In this document: positions 38,921-45,991 of the stretch, piece after piece | Layout of the letters: each line of letters opens with the position of its first letter | Numbering within the stretch: the stretch's first letter is position 1 | Assembly: GCA_016208715.1 (NCBI GenBank) | Contig: JACQXV010000072.1 | Span: 1-45,991, forward strand | Source: Candidatus Woesearchaeota archaeon | GTDB taxonomy: Archaea > Nanobdellota > Nanobdellia > Woesearchaeales > UBA11576 | Direction of reading: 5' to 3' | Length of the DNA: 45,991 nucleotides | Program-made: the position numbers and the translations under genes | The notes under the pieces: generated by a model | What the model was told of the DNA's origin: nothing | Database searches by the model: none | Seen by the model: the letters and a program-made list of their open reading frames with translations, nothing else

Positions 38921-40060
38921 ATGATTATTGGTTGTATCAAGGAAGTCAAAACCGCTGAAAATCGCGTTGGGCTCATTCCAAGCGGTGTGAAAATGCTCGT
39001 ACACGCAGGACACAAGGTTGTGATCGAAAAAAGAGCGGGAATCGGAGCAGGATTTGGTGATGAGGAATATAGAAAGGCTGGTGCTAAGTTGGCCGCTTAT
39101 GCAAGCGATGTTGTTGTGCAATGCGATACACTAATCAAGGTGAAGGAGCCAGTTCCTGCAGAGTACCGGCTTCTTGACAAATTCATGGGAAAGACGCTGT
39201 TCACGTATCTGCATCTTGCTGCAGCGGACAAGGAACTGACGCGAAGGCTTCTCAAGAACAGGATCACAGCAATCGCGTATGAGACAGTCGAGGACAAAAA
39301 AGGCAGCCTTCCGTTGCTCAAGCCGATGAGTCAGGTCGCTGGCGTCCTTGCCGTCCAATATGCCGCGCAATATTTGCAGAAAAAATATCGGGGGCGCGGA
39401 GTTTCACTCGGCAAAATAGAGCACACTGCCCCCGCGCAGGTCGTTGTGGTAGGCGGAGGAGTCGTTGGCTCAACGGCAGCGCGGACGGCTGCCGGCCTTG
39501 GTTGTAAAGTCACAGTTCTTCAGCGCCGGGGACCGGCTATTGCTTTTTTAAAGAAGTATTTTTTAAAGGAACTCGGGTCCCTTGCAAGAAATATCAAGCT
39601 TGTTGAATCAACTGAGAAAAGCATTGCAAGCGTAATAAGAACTTCCGACGCGCTCATAGGCGCAGTGCTTGTCAAAGGAGCAAAGGCCCCAAAACTTGTC
39701 ACAGAAAAGATGGTGAAATCGATGCAAGACGGTGCTGTTATAGTTGATGTAGCGATTGATCAGGGGGGCTGTATCTGGGGATCACGGCCGACGACGCACG
39801 AGGATCCTATTTACTCTATTGACAAGAAGGTTTACTGTTGCATCACTAATATGCCTGGGCAGGTGCCTCGCCAATCAACGCAAGCGCTCACGTATGCAAC
39901 ACTGCCATTGCTATTGCGCCTGGCAAACAAGGGCGTGAAACAAATGCTGCGCTCTGATAGGAATTTTGCAAAGGGCCTGAACACCTTTGAGGGCAGCATT
40001 TCGTATGAGGCGGTGGCGAGTGATCTTGGCATGCAGAGGCATTACAAACCATTTGTATGA
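38921..40060 (+). CDS. ald: Alanine dehydrogenase
   Basis: A 379-residue NAD-dependent enzyme that converts L-alanine to pyruvate and ammonia or the reverse. ENRVGLIPSGVKMLVHAGHK is the conserved start. LIKVKEP and YLHLAA carry the catalytic lysine and histidine. The Rossmann motif VVVGGGVVGSTAA and the catalytic VDVAIDQGGC follow. NMPGQVPRQSTQAL matches the family end. It sits between the two subunit genes of the CoA ligase and fits the set of amino acid dehydrogenases here. AAGGTGAAGCC lies just before ATG 38921. Confidence 0.92.
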   Translation: MIIGCIKEVKTAENRVGLIPSGVKMLVHAGHKVVIEKRAGIGAGFGDEEYRKAGAKLAAYASDVVVQCDTLIKVKEPVPAEYRLLDKFMGKTLFTYLHLAAADKELTRRLLKNRITAIAYETVEDKKGSLPLLKPMSQVAGVLAVQYAAQYLQKKYRGRGVSLGKIEHTAPAQVVVVGGGVVGSTAARTAAGLGCKVTVLQRRGPAIAFLKKYFLKELGSLARNIKLVESTEKSIASVIRTSDALIGAVLVKGAKAPKLVTEKMVKSMQDGAVIVDVAIDQGGCIWGSRPTTHEDPIYSIDKKVYCCITNMPGQVPRQSTQALTYATLPLLLRLANKGVKQMLRSDRNFAKGLNTFEGSISYEAVASDLGMQRHYKPFV

Positions 40061-40063
40061 TGC

Positions 40064-40115
40064 GGCTTTGTCTCCGAATGTGCCGTTGTCACCCCGCGAA
40101 CTTTCGTCAAGGTGC
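40064..40115. mobile_element. Family 1 MITE, solo end
   Basis: CGGCTTTGTCTCCGAATGTG followed by CCGTTGTCACCCCGCGAAC matches the right end of the copy at 18647-18790 (GGCTCTGTCCCGAATGTG and CCGCTGCCACCCTGCGAGC). No matching second end is present. Confidence 0.5.
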
Positions 40116-40151
40116 GACTACAAGTTCGACCAGCCCCATCATCATTACAAA

Positions 40152-40434
40152 CAACTCATAACAGCCGATTCCAGCATAAGAGCATAGCTCTTATCAGCTC
40201 AAGAGCGGGCATTGCTTCGCAAGCTCACTTACATCTGTTCAGAAAAACAACGACCAACACACCATCTCGCAAACAATCATAACAGCGATTCCAGCAGCGT
40301 TATAGTAAGTCAATGCGAGTTGCAATGATCTCATTTACTCGTTACAAAATATTTCCTCGTCATAGGAAACTCGGCCTTTCCCAAGGCCGGTTTCCATCAC
40401 CGTATTTGATTATGCACCAGGATTATGCACCAAT
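40152..40434. repeat. Repeats in the 500-nt gap between ald and the membrane gene
   Basis: CATAACAGCCGATTCCAGCA recurs at about 40277 with one base missing. ATAAGAGC/GCTCTTAT (about 40176-40195) and CGGCCTT/AAGGCCG (about 40372-40390) are hairpins. GATTATGCACCA occurs twice in tandem (about 40409-40434). No gene is supported in 40061-40561. Near 40520-40560 short GAATCGAGAAG repeats run up to the next start. Confidence 0.45.
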
Positions 40435-40561
40435 GCCGCGGCTGAAGAAAGCGAAATTCAGGACTGAGCAGTATATACGTAAGAACAATCAATGTCGTAA
40501 ACGAATCTCATAACGAGAATCGAGAAGACAAGAATCGAGAAGGCAGGAATCGCGAAGAATC

Positions 40562-40957
40562 ATGGAATCAGGCACCATCAAACGGATCATGTACTGGTCT
40601 TCAATAATCTTGTTTTATGCACTGCTCCTCTTGTTTGGAATCGCCGCGCGCGTCCACATTGTTTCAAAGTTCTTTCTCGTGCTGTGCACTGCTCTTTTGA
40701 GTGCGCATTTTCGGCCGCGCAAGCCTTACGCGATCAAATCATTCGTGCTTGTCATAATGGTTGGCAACTTTGTGGGGTACGCGTTCGCGCTCTCAACATT
40801 CACATACGTCCTGCTATTCGGTTTTTTCGTGGCGGAGTATTTTGTTCTCTGCGAGGTGTTTAGAAGAAAGATTATCGATTGGGGCAGCGTTGATCAAGTA
40901 CCGCAAAGATTGCAGACTAATGTATCTCAAACTGCTCTAAAAAAATTGCGCCGGTGA
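40562..40957 (+). CDS. Small membrane protein with about four helices
   Basis: A 131-residue protein with hydrophobic segments IILFYALLLLFGIAARVHI, FFLVLCTALLSAHF, SFVLVIMVGNFVGYAFAL and TYVLLFGFFVAEYFVLCEVF, then a basic tail with KKLRR. No family recognised and no clear ribosome site; short GAATCGAGAAG repeats precede the ATG. The stop lies only 5 nt before ATG 40963 of the alpha-subunit gene and overlaps its ribosome site, so the two are translated together. Whether it is linked to the CoA ligase by function is unknown. Confidence 0.6.
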   Translation: MESGTIKRIMYWSSIILFYALLLLFGIAARVHIVSKFFLVLCTALLSAHFRPRKPYAIKSFVLVIMVGNFVGYAFALSTFTYVLLFGFFVAEYFVLCEVFRRKIIDWGSVDQVPQRLQTNVSQTALKKLRR

Positions 40958-40962
40958 AATCG

Positions 40963-41826
40963 ATGGGCATTCTCATCAATAAGAAGACGAGATCGATCGT
41001 GCAGGGCATTACTGGCAAGCATGGAAGTTTTCACACGCGACTTATGCGCGCGTATGGGACAAATATTGTTGCTGGTGTTACGCCTGGAAAAGGAGGTAGG
41101 GAAGTTGAGACGGTTCCTGTGTACAACACCGTGAAGGAGGCACTCCGAAATCACCAAGCCGAGTGGTCGGTGATTTTTGTTCCGGCGCCTTTCGCAAAGT
41201 CTGCAGCGTTTGAGGCACTCAATGCAGGACTACATATCGTGATCATCACAGAGAACATTCCAATCCTTGATTCGTTGCAGATCATGTGGAGAGCAAAACA
41301 ACTCAAGCGGGTAGTGATCGGCCCGAATTGTCCTGGAATCACGAGCGTTGATGAGTGCAAATTAGGCATCATGCCCAACCATATCTTCACACAAGGAGAT
41401 GTTGGTGTCGTATCACGTTCAGGAACGCTAACGTATGAGATAATACATCAGATTGCGCGCGGCGGTCTTGGACAAACTACTGCCGTGGGAATTGGCGGCG
41501 ATCCAATCGGCGGTGTTGATTTTGTTGACATCCTTGAACGCTTTGAGCATGACGTGGCGACAAAGCGCATTGTCTTGATCGGCGAGATCGGCGGCGACTT
41601 TGAGGTCAGGGCCGCCGACTACATCAAAGAACACGTAACAAAACCGGTGGTAGCATATATTGCTGGACAGACTGCCCCGCCAGGAAAACGCATGGGGCAT
41701 GCAGGAGCGATCATTACAGGCAACCGAGCGACGGCGCAGGCAAAGATCGATGCGCTCAGGAAAGCAGGGGTGCCTGTCGCGAAACTGCCGTCTGAAGTCG
41801 TCAGGCTGCTGAAAAAAGGAGCCTAG
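40963..41826 (+). CDS. sucD: Succinyl-CoA synthetase (ADP-forming), alpha subunit
   Basis: A 287-residue partner of the beta subunit at 37519. [16 protein letters not shown] is the family CoA-binding start. [26 protein letters not shown] and GHAGAIITG follow, the last carrying the active-site histidine that is phosphorylated. The start is ATG 40963, since GGTGA lies 4 nt upstream; an in-frame GTG at 40954 is part of that ribosome site. The beta gene is normally adjacent, but here ald and a membrane gene lie between. Its function in ATP formation from amino acid-derived acyl-CoA is likely. The exact acyl-CoA is not certain. Confidence 0.9.
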   Translation: MGILINKKTRSIVQGITGKHGSFHTRLMRAYGTNIVAGVTPGKGGREVETVPVYNTVKEALRNHQAEWSVIFVPAPFAKSAAFEALNAGLHIVIITENIPILDSLQIMWRAKQLKRVVIGPNCPGITSVDECKLGIMPNHIFTQGDVGVVSRSGTLTYEIIHQIARGGLGQTTAVGIGGDPIGGVDFVDILERFEHDVATKRIVLIGEIGGDFEVRAADYIKEHVTKPVVAYIAGQTAPPGKRMGHAGAIITGNRATAQAKIDALRKAGVPVAKLPSEVVRLLKKGA

Positions 41827-41920
41827 TATGCCTTTTTCTGCCATCGTAACGCGGGTGCAATTAGAAGATTAGAAGTAGTGTGCAAAAATTAAATATTTGC
41901 TGTATCTATTATAGGGTTAG

Positions 41921-42028
41921 GTGGGTCGCTCATTAGTGGGAGAAGAAGAGGAGTCTGAGAATGAAAAAACTACTTTGCCTGTGGGCAATTTTCCTCAAAT
42001 CAAGGACGCTGTCTTGGAGCATGCTTAG
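41921..42028 (+). CDS. Possible 35-residue acidic protein
   Basis: GTG 41921 lies about 29 nt after the TATA-like AAAAATTAAATATT (41883-41896). It encodes MGRSLVGEEEESENEKTTLP and then VGNFPQIKDAVLEHA, and stops at 42028. In a neighbouring frame RATDSCRSLDERLRAERECV follows, so a one-base shift near 42020 would extend it into a helical protein. Whether this is a small real gene, a broken gene or chance cannot be told. Confidence 0.3.
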   Translation: MGRSLVGEEEESENEKTTLPVGNFPQIKDAVLEHA

Positions 42029-42160
42029 GAGAGCGACCGATTCATGCAGGTCACTCGACGAAAGACTTCGCGCGGAGCGCGAATGTGTCCTCCGCAACAT
42101 CCAAGAAGACAAGAGAAAAATGAAGTTTCAAGCAGAACCTCTTTTTTTATTTTTTCTTCA

Positions 42161-43000
42161 TTATCGTGCCTGCTCTTCATGGTATCGGCGGCTTATTTCT
42201 GATACCGCGATAAACAGAAGATCCTCCACACCAATGACTCGGGAGGGGTTTTTCACTATGTATAATTCACAAAGGCTGGCATCGACGGGACAGGCAATTT
42301 CGTGCTCTCCGGATTGCGTGTCAGAGTTTTCAGCTGCTCGCGATACGAGGTCTTCAGTAGCTAATACTGTTCCCTTCTCTGAGTCGATGATCGATTCAAG
42401 CGAAGTCTCGTGGGAATGGATATGCGCGCGGGCATATGGACGCGGGCTGCCATCCGGCGTCACACGCTCAACCGTCGTGATCGCGAGGAGCCGCTGGTAG
42501 AAGGCATCTGCCCGCTCTATGAATGGCTGCACTTCCATGTTGAGCGTTCTGTTCCGCTCGACATACGCCTCTGTTGATTCATATATCTCTGCACAAACGT
42601 GTCGAATAGCTGTTTCATCGGCGTTCGCAATGGTTATCGTCACGTCAAGAAACTTGTCCGCGTTCCGTTCGTATTGTTCAATGCCAGTAAGATCGACACT
42701 CACTTTGGTTCCCAGTTTTATGCTCAGATAAACTGCAGCCTTGTCAAGATTTTTTTTAGCTTCTTCTCTGGTTGCATTGATAGCATCCATATAGGCGCGT
42801 ACTTCTTTTGTGCAGAGCAGGTATTGCTGTTCAAGAATCCTCACATAGTCAGCACTATTCTGGTCTAATGCTTCAAGAGGCAGGACCTTCAGCCCGTTGT
42901 TAGGGCTGGATGTCCGAGAATGCTCTGTCGTGCGTCGATTTCTACGTTTTTTGCCATCCACCATGGATATCACTATACCTGCATCGCTGTCTAAGAACAC
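42161..43000 (-). CDS. Hypothetical protein
   Basis: A 279-residue protein (GTG start at 43000). A start at ATG 42964 (MVDGKKRRNRRTTEHSRTSS), with GTGAT just upstream, is also possible. After a basic, Ser-rich start, residues about 45-190 are helical with ALDQNSADYVRILEQQYLLC and VDLTGIEQYERNADKFLD. A later region is acidic, with HIHSHETSLE, and the end ILFIAVSEISRRYHEEQ type. No family is recognised; no signal peptide or membrane segment. A TATA-like TTTTTAAA lies near 43030. It is convergent with the small ORF at 41921 and shares a T-rich end region. Confidence 0.55.
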   Translation of the reverse strand: MFLDSDAGIVISMVDGKKRRNRRTTEHSRTSSPNNGLKVLPLEALDQNSADYVRILEQQYLLCTKEVRAYMDAINATREEAKKNLDKAAVYLSIKLGTKVSVDLTGIEQYERNADKFLDVTITIANADETAIRHVCAEIYESTEAYVERNRTLNMEVQPFIERADAFYQRLLAITTVERVTPDGSPRPYARAHIHSHETSLESIIDSEKGTVLATEDLVSRAAENSDTQSGEHEIACPVDASLCELYIVKNPSRVIGVEDLLFIAVSEISRRYHEEQAR

Positions 43001-43052
43001 CAGATATGGTGATTGGGAAGCATGTTTGATTTAAAAAGTTTTCTTTCTCGTA

Positions 43053-45722
43053 TTATAATCCGTTATGCACGATGAATGAAAACTTGTCTTCCAGGCACCC
43101 TCCGTTGCAGATGACGCTGGCGTTGCTGTCTTCGAAGCGGGCAAGAACATCATATTCATCCTCTTCGCGCGCGACATACCCTCCAGCCGCCTCCCAGATC
43201 GGCGCAAGCAGGACACAGGATTGTGCTGGAATCGTGCGTTTGAGTCCTGCAGTCAGATCATTTAGAACCATTTTTTCAAGACCAACCGCGGGTTTTTGTG
43301 GATCGTAGGCAGGGGAACTCTTCCGCCGTACCGCAAGCGTGAGGTATCCATTGACAGGTTCATCAGTCATGTTGCACAATCGTGAAACGTTGCGATTGAA
43401 GGGCGCGCCGGAGTTGTAGGCGATCGAGTAGACTTGCGGCGCGAGCAATGCTGATTTCGACGAAACTGAAAAGTACCATTTTCCTGGAGTGGGCTTTTTG
43501 ACGACGATTTGTTCTACAGGATCGTCTTTATTATCACCTGTTGTTGCAGGTGCGGTCGGGTTAGTTCCGTCGAGAGTGAATGGAAGATACGCGTTTCCTT
43601 GCGGATCTGTCAGTCTCCCATCAAGATCGTGTACAATGATACTGTTGTCCATGGCGTGCGGTTCCGCAGGCGGATCACTCCAGGCAAGCGTGATCTTCAG
43701 CTCGGGTAATCCTTCAGGCACGTTTACAGTATAACCTTTAGTGTCTCCGGTGGATACTAGAACATCCTCGAATGCTCGTCCTTCGCGCAGGAGTTGGATC
43801 GCTGCTTTTCCGTTGACAAGGCCGTACCCGGTCTTGTAATCAGGTCCGGTTTCTTCAAGATCGCACGCAGTATGCAAGAGGACTGCCTTTGTTGTTGATG
43901 GCAGAGGGCATGGTTCTCCGCGGCTTAGAGCATCATCGCACAACGCGCCAACGTTGCCAGCGACGCCTGGAGCGGCCATCGAGGTTCCATCTTTTGCAAG
44001 GTATTTTGATTTTGGATCCTTCCAATTTTCCATGACACATGACATGATATCCTCTCCGGGCGCTACTACATCTGGTTTGAGCCGGCTTGATATGTGCAAA
44101 GATCGCTGAGATTTGTAGGGCTCTCTTGGCTGTTTTTCATTGAGAGACGTTTCGTAATGGTGCATGTTCGGCGATACGGGACCAAAGCTTGTGAACTCGG
44201 TTGGCAATACTTTCTGTGGTTTTCCTTTTTGGTCAACATCTTTGGTTACTGCCCCGACGGTTATTGCGTTCTTCGCGACGCCTGGCGTGGTGACTGTATT
44301 GTACTCCCCACATGGCCTTCCATCAGCTAAATTTCGTTCGTTGCCCGCAGCATACAGGATGGGAACAGGAGGCATTCCGAACAAGCCGTAAACAAAACCA
44401 TCGACGAGCGCCGCAGTTGTCTCGTAATCTCCAAGGTCGTCGCAATCGTAACCATTACGCGCGACGTTTTCTCCGATAGAGTTCGTGATGAATTTTACAT
44501 CATAGTTCATGATTCCAATTGAGTACAGGAGTGCCATCATGTTGGGGTCGTCATAGATGCATTTGGGATCGCAATCGCCGTGCTCTGCGGTTACAATAGT
44601 CGCTTTTGGGATCATGCCGGCGTATTTCCCCTTGCTTGCAGCGCCATTTCCGGCAACGGTGCAGGTGACGTGAGTTGCATGAGCGATGCTAAATCCAAAC
44701 ATCGGAGAGATTATTCTGCCATAGAGATCCGGGTGTTGTGCCGCAAGTCCAGCGTCATAGACCATGCCGGTAATGCGTGCGCCATTGACATCAAACGACG
44801 CATTGACTTCAGTCATGTGTGTCATGCGTCTTGAGTCGTTGTTGAGATTCTCTAGATGAGGCGTCGCGATCATTACTTTGCGCACGCGCGCATCGCTCGC
44901 GATCATCTTGACGCGGTCTGGTTCGAGCAGCGTAGTGACGAGATTCAAAGGAGAGAGATAATTGATCTTTATGCTATTCGAAGGTGACTTGAGGCTTGAT
45001 GTGACTCCTCGCGTGACTTTCATCATTCCGATCGGCCCTTCTTGATATACAACAGAGATCGGGAGCGCAAATGAGTTGATCACTTTTTGCACTTCGGATT
45101 CGGGAACATCAGAGTGGAACTGTACATAGACCGGCAGCCGTGCGGCAGCGGTTGGACTGTCTCTAATGGCAAATCGCGGGTCATATGTTCCCCGCAAGAT
45201 GCGCTGATCTACCTTGTCTTCAATTGTAAGGTCCCGCGCAGAGCTGATCGGAAGTCCAAGTGTCCAAACCGAAGCGTTCGAGGGTGCTTGGAGAAGGTAA
45301 ATGTTGGGAGCGACCTTGCTTTCTATGCCGCCACCCTTACTTTGCAGGGCCTTCAATTCTGGAAGGGTGGGTTGGCGCGAGAATGTGACGACTTGATAAT
45401 CATGTGGGACGTTGAATCTGCGCTGGCTTGCAAGAATCGAAGCAGAATGCATTGCGACGCTACTCGAATCTTTGAGAGGCTGAAAATGGGTGGGCATTGC
45501 TGGAAGCGGCTCGCTTGTAGAGATGCCCTGGGTCGACGTCTGGGTTTTGTTCTGCGCGTCAGCAGGAGACGTGAGATGGACATGCTCGCCGCGGCGGTAG
45601 CTGCTCTTCTGGGTTGCAACGGTCATAGAAAGTTCAGCGGTCTCTTCGCTCGCGCATTGGACAAGGCTTCCAAATCCAAGTGCTACTGCAAATGTTTTTA
45701 CAAGGGATTGTAGTTTCTTCAT
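43053..45722 (-). CDS. Secreted subtilisin-like serine protease (S8), lipobox-bearing
   Basis: A large extracellular protease of 889 residues. The signal peptide KTFAVALGFGSLVQC ends in a lipobox-like LVQC, so a lipid-anchored Cys near 23 is likely. A long Ser/Thr-rich propeptide (about 24-310) precedes the catalytic domain. Its Asp lies in GMVYDAGLAAQHPDLYG, its His in IAHATHVTCTVAGNG and its Ser in KDGTSMAAPGVAGN, with the oxyanion Asn in ILYAAGNERN. After about residue 660 come beta-rich domains (ELKITLAWSDPP, PGKWYFSVSSKS). GGAGAG precedes ATG 45722. It would degrade external protein, feeding the amino acid dehydrogenases encoded in this window. Confidence 0.88.
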   Translation of the reverse strand: MKKLQSLVKTFAVALGFGSLVQCASEETAELSMTVATQKSSYRRGEHVHLTSPADAQNKTQTSTQGISTSEPLPAMPTHFQPLKDSSSVAMHSASILASQRRFNVPHDYQVVTFSRQPTLPELKALQSKGGGIESKVAPNIYLLQAPSNASVWTLGLPISSARDLTIEDKVDQRILRGTYDPRFAIRDSPTAAARLPVYVQFHSDVPESEVQKVINSFALPISVVYQEGPIGMMKVTRGVTSSLKSPSNSIKINYLSPLNLVTTLLEPDRVKMIASDARVRKVMIATPHLENLNNDSRRMTHMTEVNASFDVNGARITGMVYDAGLAAQHPDLYGRIISPMFGFSIAHATHVTCTVAGNGAASKGKYAGMIPKATIVTAEHGDCDPKCIYDDPNMMALLYSIGIMNYDVKFITNSIGENVARNGYDCDDLGDYETTAALVDGFVYGLFGMPPVPILYAAGNERNLADGRPCGEYNTVTTPGVAKNAITVGAVTKDVDQKGKPQKVLPTEFTSFGPVSPNMHHYETSLNEKQPREPYKSQRSLHISSRLKPDVVAPGEDIMSCVMENWKDPKSKYLAKDGTSMAAPGVAGNVGALCDDALSRGEPCPLPSTTKAVLLHTACDLEETGPDYKTGYGLVNGKAAIQLLREGRAFEDVLVSTGDTKGYTVNVPEGLPELKITLAWSDPPAEPHAMDNSIIVHDLDGRLTDPQGNAYLPFTLDGTNPTAPATTGDNKDDPVEQIVVKKPTPGKWYFSVSSKSALLAPQVYSIAYNSGAPFNRNVSRLCNMTDEPVNGYLTLAVRRKSSPAYDPQKPAVGLEKMVLNDLTAGLKRTIPAQSCVLLAPIWEAAGGYVAREEDEYDVLARFEDSNASVICNGGCLEDKFSFIVHNGL

Positions 45723-45940
45723 GGTCTTCTCTCCTAGTCTCTCAATACAGTTAATTCCACCAAGAAAATTATTCTTAACACTGCAACGTTCGTCAGTATT
45801 CGAAAAACTTTAGCAATATATTGGCTGGCGCGCTTTCAATATTTCTTTATAGTAGGATTTTTTAAAAGAGCATTCCTACTTAAAAGAATAAATGTAAGAT
45901 AGTTACGCAAGAATTTCGTAAACTGTGCGGTTTTTGTATT

Positions 45941-45991
45941 GTCATAAAAATTCGCCGAAAGCGCCCTACCTCGGGCTAAAGCCCGAGGCTT
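45941..45991. repeat. Repeat family 4, partial copy at window edge
   Basis: GTCATAAAAATTCGCCGAAA continuing to GGGCTAAAGCCCGAGGCTT matches 35419 onward with one change. It runs off the window. Between 45723 and 45940 only AT-rich promoter-like sequence is seen. Confidence 0.6.

Noticed and set aside
1-45991. CRISPR array
   Set aside because: No regularly spaced identical repeats with unique spacers were found, and no cas-like gene.

Overview
The window looks archaeal. Many genes have an AT-rich TATA box 26-30 nt upstream of the start codon and no leader, as at the DNA ligase, nitroreductase, ABC ATPase, dCTPase-like and antitoxin genes. Others have GGTGA or GGAGG ribosome sites. An archaeal/eukaryal-type ATP-dependent DNA ligase, an archaeal-type glucose dehydrogenase and DUF2683 and DUF2080 small proteins point the same way. 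Many small unknown secreted or helical proteins, lipobox-bearing surface proteins and a high load of short repeats would suit a DPANN-like (for example woesearchaeal) genome. That placement is an inference from style, not from a marker gene.

Layout. (1) Positions 1-2600 are an accessory block of toxin-antitoxin pairs and one small unknown gene. They sit in consecutive units whose junctions share a TAAY-N3-TGTTA core, and most units have their own matching terminal inverted repeats, which gives a cassette-array look. (2) 2747-9739 holds a leucine-dehydrogenase-type enzyme, a lipoprotein phosphodiesterase, two paralogous secreted repeat proteins, a frameshifted gene and a sugar nucleotidyltransferase. 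(3) 9742-13644 holds an enoyl-CoA hydratase with an altered tail, two tRNA-Arg genes, glucose dehydrogenase and a broken parvulin. (4) 14009-23361 holds a lamin-tail secreted protein with a membrane partner, a coiled-coil protein with DNA ligase, nitroreductase, an EF-hand membrane protein, a 53-residue cysteine-rich protein, a UbiB/ADCK kinase with a histone-H1-like basic protein, and tRNA-Lys. (5) 24153-30907 holds a phosphodiesterase, an ABC exporter, dihydroorotate dehydrogenase, an orphan DUF2080 gene and pyruvate kinase. (6) 31403-45722 holds proline dehydrogenase, a possible RtcB-like protein, an HExxH protein, a dCTPase-like enzyme, succinyl-CoA synthetase beta and alpha genes separated by alanine dehydrogenase and a membrane protein, and a large secreted subtilase.

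Metabolism. Subtilase, proline dehydrogenase, leucine and alanine dehydrogenases, the CoA ligase, pyruvate kinase and glucose dehydrogenase fit an organism that degrades protein and sugar and gains ATP by substrate-level phosphorylation.

Repeats. At least six families of short non-coding elements fill the gaps. Two have terminal inverted repeats and clear target-site duplications (9 bp for family 1, 8 bp for family 2). Three are hairpin elements whose flanking sequence is conserved while the stems differ between copies. Some elements are nested in others, one supplies the last nine codons and the stop of pyrD, and no transposase gene is visible, so they are probably moved in trans.
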